Origin: Streptomyces sp. A0642
GTDB taxonomy: Bacteria > Actinomycetota > Actinomycetes > Streptomycetales > Streptomycetaceae
Length of the DNA stretch: 64,000 nucleotides
Direction of reading: 5' to 3'
NCBI RefSeq assembly: GCF_004795105.1
Contig: NZ_SSBL01000002.1
Coordinates: 372,001 to 436,000 of the forward strand
The number at the start of each line of letters is the position of its first letter. The first letter of the stretch is position 1. Below are positions 8,612 through 16,638 of this stretch, in pieces. The position numbers were made by a program, and so were the translations under genes. The notes beneath the pieces were generated by a model. That model worked only from the letters and a program-made list of their open reading frames with translations, had not been told where the DNA came from and did not search any database.

Positions 8612-9673
8612 TCAGGCCCCCGCCGCCCTGACGTAATCGGCGTAGGCGTCCTTGATCCCGTCCGCGGACAGGTTCAGGTGTTCCAGGATCGTGTAGCGGC
8701 CGGGCCTGGTCCGGGGGGCGAACTCGACCACCTGGACGAACTCGTCCGCGCTGAACCCGATCTCCTCCGCGGTGACCGGCAGCCCGTGACGCCGCAGTGC
8801 CCCGGCCATCCGTACGGACTCCTGGTGCGCGCCCCGCAGATGCATCGCGAACGCCGCGCCCAGACCGCACTGCTCGCCGTGGCTCGCCGCGCGCTGCGGG
8901 AAGAGCAGGTCGAAGGCGTGGTTGATCTCGTGGCAGGCGCCGGAGGCGGGACGGCTGTCCCCCGCCACCGACATCGAGATACCGGTGAGTACCAGCCCCT
9001 CGGCCAGCACCTGGAGGAAACCGTCGTCGCCCAGGTCACCGGGGTGGCGCAGCACGGCCTCGCCGGCCTGCCGGGCCATCGCGGCGGCCAGTCCGTCGAT
9101 GTCCTCGCCGTTGACCCGGTGGGCGAGCTCCCAGTCCGCCACGGCGGAGATGTTCGAGAGCGCGTCACCGATCCCGGACCGTACGAAACGGACCGGCGCC
9201 TCACGGATGATGTCGAGGTCGATGACGACGGCGATCGGGTTCGGGACACCGTACGAGCCGCGGCCCGCGTCGTTGTCCAGCGTGGCCACCGGGGAGCACA
9301 GACCGTCGTGGGACAGGTTCGTCGCCACGGCGACCAGCGGCAGCCCGACGCGCGCCGCGGCGAACTTGGCGCAGTCGATGATCTTGCCGCCGCCGAGACC
9401 GACGACGGCGTCGTACCGGCCGGACTTCATGGCCTCGGCGAGCTTGACGGCGTCGTCCAGCGTGCCGCCGCCCACCTCGAACCACGAAGCGCCCGGCAGG
9501 CTGTCCGAGAGCCGCTCCCGCAGCGCCCGGCCGGAACCCCCGCTGATCGCGATCGCCAGCTTGCCCGAGCCGGAGATCCGCTGATCGGCGAGGACGCCCG
9601 CCAGATCCGCCAGAGCGCCGGCCCGGATGTCGACGACGACCGGCGCGGGTATCAGCCGGGTCAGTACTGGCAC
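8612..9673 (-). CDS. Iron-containing dehydrogenase, sn-glycerol-1-phosphate dehydrogenase (EgsA/AraM)-like
   Basis: 353 residues of the iron-containing alcohol dehydrogenase / G1P dehydrogenase superfamily, which reduces dihydroxyacetone phosphate to sn-glycerol-1-phosphate. The NAD-binding loop GLGGGKIID is at residues 92-100. The expected metal ligands are present: D170 (SGIGDALS), H248 or H252 (GACHEINHAFD) and H265 (SHGEQCG). It overlaps the upstream nucleotidyltransferase gene by 13 nt, so the two are translationally coupled. Together with that gene and the TagF-like genes nearby, it may supply an activated glycerol- or polyol-phosphate for a cell-wall polymer. Substrate specificity is inferred from family resemblance and context; other polyol phosphates are possible. 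Confidence 0.8.
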   Translation of the reverse strand: MPVLTRLIPAPVVVDIRAGALADLAGVLADQRISGSGKLAIAISGGSGRALRERLSDSLPGASWFEVGGGTLDDAVKLAEAMKSGRYDAVVGLGGGKIIDCAKFAAARVGLPLVAVATNLSHDGLCSPVATLDNDAGRGSYGVPNPIAVVIDLDIIREAPVRFVRSGIGDALSNISAVADWELAHRVNGEDIDGLAAAMARQAGEAVLRHPGDLGDDGFLQVLAEGLVLTGISMSVAGDSRPASGACHEINHAFDLLFPQRAASHGEQCGLGAAFAMHLRGAHQESVRMAGALRRHGLPVTAEEIGFSADEFVQVVEFAPRTRPGRYTILEHLNLSADGIKDAYADYVRAAGA

Positions 9674-10413
9674 GCGATCTTCCTGCCCTTGGCCAGGTCC
9701 TCGTGGTTGTCGATCTCGACCCAGCTGACGTCGCCGATCGGCTCCACGTCGACCTTGAAGCCGCGGTTGACGAGCTCCTGGTAGCCGTCCTCGTAGTAGA
9801 GGTCCGGGTCGCGCTCGAAGGTGGTCTTCAGGGCGTCGGCCAGCTCCGCCGCCGCGTCGCCCTCGATGAGGGTGACGCCGATGTACTCACCGGTGGCCTC
9901 GGACGGGTCCATCAGCTTCGTGATCCGCTGGACGCCCTTGACGGGGTCGACGACGACCTTCATCTCCTCATCGGCGAGTTGCTTCACCGTGTCGAGGGCG
10001 AGGATGATCTTCTTGCCCTCGCCGCGGGCGGCCAGCAGCGTCTTCTCGACGGAGACGGGGTGCACGGTGTCGCCGTTGGCGAGGATCACGCCGTCCTTGA
10101 GGGCGTCACGGCCGCACCAGAGGGAGTAGGCGTTGTTCCACTCCTCGGCCTTGTCGTTGTCGATCAGCGTGAGCGTGACGCCGTACTTGGCCTCGAGGGC
10201 GGCCTTGCGCTCGTACAGGGCCTCCTTGCGGTAGCCCACGATGATCGCGACGTCGGTCAGGCCGACCTCGGCGAAGTTGCCGAGCGTCAGGTCGACGACG
10301 GTCAGGCTCTCCTCGTCCCCCTCGGGACCGACCGGCACCAGGGCCTTGGGAAGCGTGTCGGTGTAGGGGCGCAGACGGCGGCCTGCGCCGGCCGCCAGAA
10401 TCATGCCGATCAT
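9661..10413 (-). CDS. Sugar-phosphate/phosphocholine-type cytidylyltransferase family protein
   Basis: 250-residue GT-A-fold nucleotidyltransferase. The N-terminal signature is LAAGAGRRLRPYTDTLPKAL with the activating lysine, and NGDTVHP carries the metal-binding aspartate near residue 115. Members are usually named phosphocholine cytidylyltransferase-like or inositol-1-phosphate cytidylyltransferase-like. It lies between galU and the G1P-dehydrogenase-like gene, overlapping the latter by 13 nt, which suggests the substrate is the dehydrogenase product. CDP-glycerol (sn-1 type) or another CDP-polyol is therefore a reasonable guess, not a proven product. No CDP-alcohol phosphatidyltransferase lies in the window. 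Confidence 0.75.
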   Translation of the reverse strand: MIGMILAAGAGRRLRPYTDTLPKALVPVGPEGDEESLTVVDLTLGNFAEVGLTDVAIIVGYRKEALYERKAALEAKYGVTLTLIDNDKAEEWNNAYSLWCGRDALKDGVILANGDTVHPVSVEKTLLAARGEGKKIILALDTVKQLADEEMKVVVDPVKGVQRITKLMDPSEATGEYIGVTLIEGDAAAELADALKTTFERDPDLYYEDGYQELVNRGFKVDVEPIGDVSWVEIDNHEDLAKGRKIACQY

Positions 10414-10471
10414 GAGGTTCTCCTTGGTCCTTGGGGCGGATGTCTGGGTGGAGTGTCGCGGGAGCGGTCGC

Positions 10472-11362
10472 TCAGAGCTCGGTGGCCACGAAGTCGCGCA
10501 GCCAGGTGCGGAAGTCCGGGCCTAGGTCCTCGCGTTCGGAGGCGAGCCGGACGATGGCCCGCAGGTAGTCGCCCCGGTCGCCGGTGTCGTAGCGGCGGCC
10601 GCGGAAGACGACGCCGTGCACCGGACCGCCGAGCTTCTCGTCGGCGGCCAGCTGCTGCAGCGCGTCGGTCAGCTGGATCTCGCCGCCCCGGCCGGGCTCC
10701 GTGTCGCGCAGCACTCCGAAGACGGCGGGGTCCAGGACGTACCGTCCGATGACCGCGAGATTGCTGGGGGCGTCGCCCGGCTCCGGCTTCTCGACCAGAC
10801 CGGTGACCCGGACGACGTCACCCTCCGGCGTGGACTCCACCGCGGCGCATCCGTACAGGTGGATCTGCTCGGGCGCGACCTCCATCAGCGCGACGACGCT
10901 GCCGCCCTCGCGCTCCTGGATCTCGGTCATGCGGGCCAGCAGGGGGTCGCGCGGGTCGATCAGGTCGTCGCCGAGCAGGACCGCGAACGGCTCCGCGCCG
11001 ACATGCGGCTCGGCGCACAGGACGGCGTGGCCGAGGCCCTTCGGGTCGCCCTGCCGGACGTAGTGCATGGTCGCCAGGTCGCTGGACTCCTGGACCCGGA
11101 CCAGCCGTTCGTCGTCGCCCTTGCGGGTGAGCGCCGACTCCAGCTCGTAGTTCCGGTCGAAGTGATCCTCGAGGGCACGCTTGTTGCGCCCGGTGATCAT
11201 CAGCACGTCGTTCAGCCCCGCGGCGGCGGCCTCCTCCACGACGTACTGGATCGCCGGCTTGTCGACCACCGGCAGCATCTCCTTGGGAGTCGCCTTCGTC
11301 GCCGGCAGGAACCGGGTGCCGAGCCCGGCGGCAGGTATGACGGCCTTCTGGATCTTGCTCAT
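10472..11362 (-). CDS. galU: UTP--glucose-1-phosphate uridylyltransferase
   Basis: 296 residues with the GalU signature GLGTRFLPATKATPKEMLPV, the QYVVEEA helix, the VLLGDDL metal site and the substrate motif GLVEKP. The enzyme makes UDP-glucose, the donor for many envelope glycosyltransferases. It lies 110 nt after rne and 58 nt before the cytidylyltransferase gene, all on the minus strand, consistent with a glycopolymer-precursor unit. The ATG start gives MSKIQKAVIPAAG, as usual for the family. Confidence 0.95.
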   Translation of the reverse strand: MSKIQKAVIPAAGLGTRFLPATKATPKEMLPVVDKPAIQYVVEEAAAAGLNDVLMITGRNKRALEDHFDRNYELESALTRKGDDERLVRVQESSDLATMHYVRQGDPKGLGHAVLCAEPHVGAEPFAVLLGDDLIDPRDPLLARMTEIQEREGGSVVALMEVAPEQIHLYGCAAVESTPEGDVVRVTGLVEKPEPGDAPSNLAVIGRYVLDPAVFGVLRDTEPGRGGEIQLTDALQQLAADEKLGGPVHGVVFRGRRYDTGDRGDYLRAIVRLASEREDLGPDFRTWLRDFVATEL

Positions 11363-11417
11363 GTGCTGGGAACTTCCGTGTCAGGTGGCAGGGGCGGCCG
11401 GACGCGGGAAAACAGCC

Positions 11418-11443
11418 GGCCGGCCCCCGTGGAGGGACCGGCC
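11418..11443 (-). terminator. Terminator after rne
   Basis: A 10-bp stem with one mismatch (11418-11427 with 11434-11443) and a 6-nt loop lies 30 nt downstream of the rne stop, ahead of galU. Confidence 0.5.
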
Positions 11444-11472
11444 CGACTGCGTCGCGCGCGGTGCGAGGCGGA

Positions 11473-14400
11473 TCAGGCCTCGTCGGCCGAAGCCGTGACG
11501 GAGGACGAGGACTGCTCGGCCGCCACCGTCTTCTTCGCCGCCTTCTTGGCCGTCGTCTTCTTCGCGGCGGTCTTCTTGGCAGCCGTCGTCTTCTTGACGG
11601 CCGCCTTCTTCGCCGTGGCCTTCTTCGCCGTCTTGCGGGCCGCCTTCTTGGCCGGCGCCGTCTCGGCCTCGGCCTCGCCGTCGGTGGCGGACTCCGGCTC
11701 GGATCCCGTCACCACGACGACCGCGGCCTCCTCGGCGCCTGCGGGGGAACCCGCGGGCGCGGTGACCTTGCGGGTCACCCGGCGCCGGGCACGCGGCGGT
11801 GCCGGCTCCTCGGCAGGGGCCTCGACGACCGGGTCCTCCGCGGCGACCGGGTCGGCGTCGGACACCGGCTCCTCGGCGAGGGGGGCGGGCGCGGGCTCGA
11901 CGACCGGGGCAGGCTCGGCGGCCGGGGCGGGCGAACCCGCCGGGGCGGTCGCCTTCCTGGTCGCCCGACGGCGCGTACGGCCCTGGGGCGCCTCGGCCGG
12001 AGCCTCGGCGACCGGGGCTTCCGCGACCGGCTCCGGCGCCACGACGGGCTCCGGCGTCACGACCGGCTCGGCCACCGGGGCCGGAGCGGAAGCGGACCGC
12101 GGGGCGCCGGCCGGGGCCGTCGCCTTGCGGGTCGCCCGGCGACGGCCGCGGCCACGCCCGGCAGCCGCCTCGGCCTCGGCCGGGCTGCTGTACAGCTCCT
12201 CGTCCGGGACGAACTCCGGCTCGGGAAGCGCCAGCGGAGCGGCGACCTCCGCCGCCACCTCCGCCTCGGTCTCGACGTCGGTGTCCGTCTCGGAGACGTG
12301 GTCGTGGTCGTGGTCGTGCTCCTGGCCCGCACCGCCGCGGCGCTTCTTGGCACGCTTGCCGTTGCCGCCGCCGCCGACCGAGGTGGGCTGCTCCATGTGC
12401 ACGATCACGCCGCGCCCGTTGCAGTGGACACAGGTCTCGGAGAAGGACTCCAGCAGCCCCTGGCCGACCCGCTTGCGGGTCATCTGCACCAGGCCCAGCG
12501 AGGTGACCTCGGCGACCTGGTGCTTCGTACGGTCACGCCCCAGGCACTCGAGCAGGCGCCGCAGCACCAGATCCCGGTTGGACTCCAGCACCATGTCGAT
12601 GAAGTCGACGACGACGATGCCGCCGAGGTCGCGCAGCCGCAGCTGACGCACGATCTCCTCGGCCGCCTCCAGGTTGTTCTTGGTGACGGTCTCCTCGAGG
12701 TTTCCGCCCTGGCCGGTGAACTTGCCGGTGTTGACGTCGACGACGACCATCGCCTCGGTCTTGTCGATCACCAGCGAGCCGCCGCTCGGCAGGTAGACCT
12801 TGCGGTCCAGCGCCTTCATGAGCTGCTCGTCGATCCGGTACGTCGCGAAGATGTCGACCTCGGAGGTCCACCGCGACAGCCGGTCCGTCAGGTCGGGCGC
12901 CACGTGCGAGACATAGCCGTAGATGGTCTCCCACGCGTCGTCACCGCTGACGATGACCTTGGAGAAGTCCTCGTTGAAGATGTCGCGGACGACCCGGACG
13001 GTCATGTCCGGCTCGCCGTAGAGCAGCGTCGGCGCGTTGGAGCTGCCACTGCTCTTCGACTTCTTCTGGATGTCCTCCCACTGCTGCTGCAGCCGCTCGA
13101 CGTCGCGGCGCAGCTCGTCCTCGCTGGCGCCCTCCGCCGCGGTGCGGACGATGACGCCCGCGTCCTCGGGGACGATCTTCTTGAGGATGGTCTTGAGCCG
13201 GGCGCGCTCGGTGTCGGGCAGCTTGCGGCTGATCCCGGTCATCGAGCCCTCGGGCACGTAGACGAGGTAGCGGCCGGGCAGCGAGACCTGGCTCGTCAGG
13301 CGGGCGCCCTTGTGGCCGATCGGGTCCTTCGTCACCTGGACGAGGACGGACTGGCCGGACTTGAGCGCGGTCTCGATACGACGCGGCCCATGGGCCATGC
13401 CGAGCGCCTCGAAGTTGACCTCACCGGCGTACAGGACGGCGTTGCGGCCCTTGCCGATGTCGACGAAGGCGGCCTCCATGGACGGCAGGACGTTCTGGAC
13501 CTTGCCCAGGTAGACGTTGCCGACGTAGCTGGTGGCCTGCTCCTTGTTGACGTAGTGCTCGACGAGCACGTCGTCCTCGAGGACGCCGATCTGGGTGCGC
13601 TCGCCGTTCTGGCGGACGACCATGACGCGCTCGACGGCCTCGCGACGGGCGAGGAACTCCGCCTCGGTGATGATCGGCACCCGGCGGCGGCCCTGCTCAC
13701 GGCCCTCACGGCGGCGCTGCTTCTTGGCCTCCATGCGGGTCGAGCCCTTGATGGACTGGACCTCGTCGAAGCCGGTGCCGGGCTCGCGCTCGGCCGTCTC
13801 CTTCGCACGGCGTTCCCGCGGCTCGCGGACCTTGACGACCGTGCGCTCCGGGTCGTCCGTGCCGTTCTCGGCGTCGGACGAGGCGTCACCGCTGCGGCGG
13901 CGACGGCGACGGCGGCGACGGCTGCTGCTGGATCCGGAAGCCCCGTTGTCGTTGTCGTCCTGCTCGTCGTCGCCCTCGTCCTCGGGCTCCTGAGCGGACT
14001 CGTGCTCGTCCTCGGAACGCTCGGCGGCGTCCTCCGCGTGCTGCTCGGAGGCGTCGTCCTCGGCGGACTCGCCACGACGGCGGCGGCGGCCACCGCGACG
14101 ACGGCGTCGCGACGGGCGGTCGCCGTACTCGTCGGTCTCCTCCCCGTCCTGCTCGGCGTCGCTCTCGTTCGAAGGCTCCTGCTCGTCCTCGGCCTCCTCG
14201 ACCGGCGCGGCGGCGGGGGCGGACGCGGCGGCGGGCTCGGCCTCGGCGGCCTCGCCGCGGCGGCGGCGACGGCGGCGCGAACCGCCCTGCGCGGCCTCGG
14301 CGGGCGCGGCCGGCTCGGGGGCGGCCTGCTCCTCCACCGTCACAGTCTCGTCCTCGAGCTCCTCGTCGAGCGGGGCCTGAGGTGCGGCGGCCGCCGCGGC

Positions 14401-15501
14401 GGCCGCGGTCTCCGGGGTCTGGAACATCGGCTCGGCGAAGACCGGCGCCTGGAACACGGCGGCGGCGGGGCGCGTCGCCCGGCGGCTCTTGCGCGCGGGC
14501 TCCTCGACCTTGCCGGTGAACTCGGGCCGGCCCGCGGCGGCGGTGGCCCGGCGGCGCTGACGGCCACGCGGGGCGGCTTCCTCGACCTCGGCGGTCTCGG
14601 CGGCCAGCTCCTCCACGGCGGCCTCGGGCAGGCTCTCGCCCGCCGGGGTCTCGGTGCGCTCCTCGGCAGCCTCCGTGACCTGCGGGGAACCCGCCGGAGA
14701 GGTCGCCTTGCGGGACGCGCGGCGGCGTCCGCGCGGGGCCTCGACGGGCTCCGGGGCCTCTTCCTCGACCGGCGCGGCCGGTTCGGCAGCGGCGACCGGC
14801 TCGGCGGCGGCTTCGGTCCGGGTGGCCTGCGGGGCGCCGGCGGGGGCGGAGGCCCTGCGCCGGGTGCGGCCACGCGGCGCCTCGGTGACGGGCTCGACGG
14901 GCTCGGCGGCCTCGGCCGCGACGGCCTCCTCGACGATCTCGGCCACCTCGGCGGCCTGCGGCGCACCGGCGGGAGCGGTCGCCTTGCGGACGGCCCGGCG
15001 GCGCGCACGCGGCGCCTGGACCGGCTCCGCGGCCTCCTCCTCGACGGGTGCCACGGCCGGTTCCACGGCCTCGGCGGCTTCGGCGGCCTGCGGCGCGCCC
15101 GCGGGGGCGGTCGCCTTGCGGGAGGCACGGCGACGCGCACGCGGCGCCTCGACCGGCTCCGCGGCCTGCTCCTCGACCGGTGCCGGGGCCGCGACCGGCT
15201 CCACGATCTCCACGGCCTCGGCGGCCTGCGGCGCTCCGGCGGGGGCGGTCGCCTTGCGGACGGCCCGGCGGCGCGCACGGGCGGGCGGCGCGGCCTCGGG
15301 GGTGTTCTCGGTGCTGCTCTCCGACTCTCCGGCGTCAACGGCCGGTATGGCCGGAGCCTCGGCACCGGCCTGGACGCCCGAGGTGGGCGGGCCCGCCGGG
15401 CGGGACGCGGCGCGGCGCCTGCGGCGCGGCGGCAGCTTGTCCCCGGGGGCGTTGTTGTCTTCTGCGTTCCCGGTCGTGCCGGGTTCGGTGGACTGAGGCA
15501 T
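11473..15501 (-). CDS. rne: Ribonuclease E/G family protein with long repeat-bearing arms
   Basis: 1342-residue endoribonuclease that initiates mRNA decay and rRNA processing (RNase ES type). The catalytic core, about residues 610-1045, contains the S1 domain (VGNVYLGKVQNVLPSMEAAF), the metal aspartates in VDVNTGKFTG (about 918) and VVVDFIDM (about 965), and the zinc-link CVHCNGRG (about 1023). The N-terminal arm of about 600 residues and the C-terminal arm of about 290 are Ala/Pro/Glu/Arg-rich and carry a recurring RRRA-x-RKATAPAG-x-P motif. I count about six copies before and three after the core. The last 50 residues are lysine/alanine repeats of histone-H1 type. Arms on both sides are typical of actinobacterial RNase E, but the sequence repeat is striking. 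Confidence 0.95.
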   Translation of the reverse strand: MPQSTEPGTTGNAEDNNAPGDKLPPRRRRRAASRPAGPPTSGVQAGAEAPAIPAVDAGESESSTENTPEAAPPARARRRAVRKATAPAGAPQAAEAVEIVEPVAAPAPVEEQAAEPVEAPRARRRASRKATAPAGAPQAAEAAEAVEPAVAPVEEEAAEPVQAPRARRRAVRKATAPAGAPQAAEVAEIVEEAVAAEAAEPVEPVTEAPRGRTRRRASAPAGAPQATRTEAAAEPVAAAEPAAPVEEEAPEPVEAPRGRRRASRKATSPAGSPQVTEAAEERTETPAGESLPEAAVEELAAETAEVEEAAPRGRQRRRATAAAGRPEFTGKVEEPARKSRRATRPAAAVFQAPVFAEPMFQTPETAAAAAAAAPQAPLDEELEDETVTVEEQAAPEPAAPAEAAQGGSRRRRRRRGEAAEAEPAAASAPAAAPVEEAEDEQEPSNESDAEQDGEETDEYGDRPSRRRRRGGRRRRRGESAEDDASEQHAEDAAERSEDEHESAQEPEDEGDDEQDDNDNGASGSSSSRRRRRRRRRSGDASSDAENGTDDPERTVVKVREPRERRAKETAEREPGTGFDEVQSIKGSTRMEAKKQRRREGREQGRRRVPIITEAEFLARREAVERVMVVRQNGERTQIGVLEDDVLVEHYVNKEQATSYVGNVYLGKVQNVLPSMEAAFVDIGKGRNAVLYAGEVNFEALGMAHGPRRIETALKSGQSVLVQVTKDPIGHKGARLTSQVSLPGRYLVYVPEGSMTGISRKLPDTERARLKTILKKIVPEDAGVIVRTAAEGASEDELRRDVERLQQQWEDIQKKSKSSGSSNAPTLLYGEPDMTVRVVRDIFNEDFSKVIVSGDDAWETIYGYVSHVAPDLTDRLSRWTSEVDIFATYRIDEQLMKALDRKVYLPSGGSLVIDKTEAMVVVDVNTGKFTGQGGNLEETVTKNNLEAAEEIVRQLRLRDLGGIVVVDFIDMVLESNRDLVLRRLLECLGRDRTKHQVAEVTSLGLVQMTRKRVGQGLLESFSETCVHCNGRGVIVHMEQPTSVGGGGNGKRAKKRRGGAGQEHDHDHDHVSETDTDVETEAEVAAEVAAPLALPEPEFVPDEELYSSPAEAEAAAGRGRGRRRATRKATAPAGAPRSASAPAPVAEPVVTPEPVVAPEPVAEAPVAEAPAEAPQGRTRRRATRKATAPAGSPAPAAEPAPVVEPAPAPLAEEPVSDADPVAAEDPVVEAPAEEPAPPRARRRVTRKVTAPAGSPAGAEEAAVVVVTGSEPESATDGEAEAETAPAKKAARKTAKKATAKKAAVKKTTAAKKTAAKKTTAKKAAKKTVAAEQSSSSVTASADEA

Positions 15502-15733
15502 GCGGGCGGTTCTCCCGTCGCGCTCCCGGGCGCCGCGTCTGGTTCCGGTCCGGCACGGTCCGCGTGGTGTACGCGGTTCCGCCGTCCGGGGCGCGGGCGC
15601 CGCACGGGGGCTGAATGTCTGGCTCGCCGGTTCCCTACGCGGTGTGCGTACGGCCTGGCGAAAGTCTTATGGGTCAGCGCGCGGCCCGGCCCAGGTGGCT
15701 CCCGAGTCCGAGGGCTGCGCTACAACGACCGCC

Positions 15734-16558
15734 TTACGCGGAACCTGCACCCTCAGGCGCTGTCGCGACGGCGGTCCCGGCGGCCTTGGATGGAGCGGCC
15801 GGGGCTGCCTCGCGGTCAGGCGCGAGCGGGTCGGTCACCGTGCCGGACTCCTCGTCGAAGAGCCCCTGCGCCAGCCTGGTCACCGCTGCGGGGACCGGCG
15901 GCGCCAGGTCGGCCACAACGCGGAGACCGGACAGGACGTCGTCAGGCCGAACGGCAGGTGTCACGTGCCGAACAACCAGCCGCAGTATCGCACAGGCCTT
16001 GTCGCCGGGCCTATCAGGCTGATGATCAAGGGCCTGGAGGTCGACGACGGCGGACCGGGCGTCGAAGCTCCGCATCCCGTTCTTCGTGCGGCGCTCGACC
16101 TCGACGCTGTCCGCCGCGTTGAACGCGGCGACGGCCTTCTCGGCGTCCTCGACGGATACCCCGTTCAGCCGCATCTCCCAGATGGAGGCGGTGAGCCGGT
16201 CGGCGAGACCCGAGGTGCGGGCCTCGACGGCGTCGGTGATGTCGAGACCGTCCGGCAGCGAGTCGTTGAGCAGCTCGCGCAGCGTGCCCGGGTCACGGGC
16301 CTCGGTGAGGGCGATCTCCAGGAACTCGGCCTCGCTGCCCGTGCCGGTGGGTGCGGCGTTGGCGTAGGAGACCTTGGGGTGCGGCGTGAAGCCCGCCGAG
16401 TAGGCCATGGGCACCTCGGAGCGGCGCAGCGCCCGCTCGAAGGCACGCTGGAAGTCTCGATGACTGGTGAACCGGAGGCGGCCGCGCTTGGTGTAGCGCA
16501 GTCGGATGCGCTGCACTGCCGGTGCGGGCGGCGGGCCTTCGGGCTGTCGCTTGCCCAG
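15734..16558 (-). CDS. TIGR03936 (DUF2344) radical-SAM-associated protein
   Basis: The core RIRLRYTKRGRLRFTSHRD followed by SAGFTPHPKVSYANA matches the TIGR03936/DUF2344 family. In many bacteria this is the C-terminal part of a fusion with the TIGR03960 radical SAM protein encoded upstream here; the molecular function is unknown. The start is uncertain: the best ribosome site (GAGGAGAAG) precedes a CTG at 16558, a GTG at 16516 begins exactly at the conserved VQRIRLRY, and a GTG at 16642 overlaps the preceding stop but adds unlikely sequence. The Ala-rich tail after about residue 240 is probably disordered. It shares an operon with the genes at 16639 and 17933. Confidence 0.85.
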   Translation of the reverse strand: MGKRQPEGPPPAPAVQRIRLRYTKRGRLRFTSHRDFQRAFERALRRSEVPMAYSAGFTPHPKVSYANAAPTGTGSEAEFLEIALTEARDPGTLRELLNDSLPDGLDITDAVEARTSGLADRLTASIWEMRLNGVSVEDAEKAVAAFNAADSVEVERRTKNGMRSFDARSAVVDLQALDHQPDRPGDKACAILRLVVRHVTPAVRPDDVLSGLRVVADLAPPVPAAVTRLAQGLFDEESGTVTDPLAPDREAAPAAPSKAAGTAVATAPEGAGSA

Positions 16559-16638
16559 TGGTTCTTCTCCTCGGTGCGGGGCGGCCGCGGTGGCGCGCCG
16601 CCCACAAATACGGGTGGCCCCGGCGTGTCCGGTCCGGC

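Noticed and set aside
11461..16122. 1553-residue plus-strand open frame opposite rne
   Set aside because: It is the antisense of the rne repeat arms; such long antisense frames arise from high GC and show Leu/Gly/Arg-rich low complexity, not protein-like sequence.
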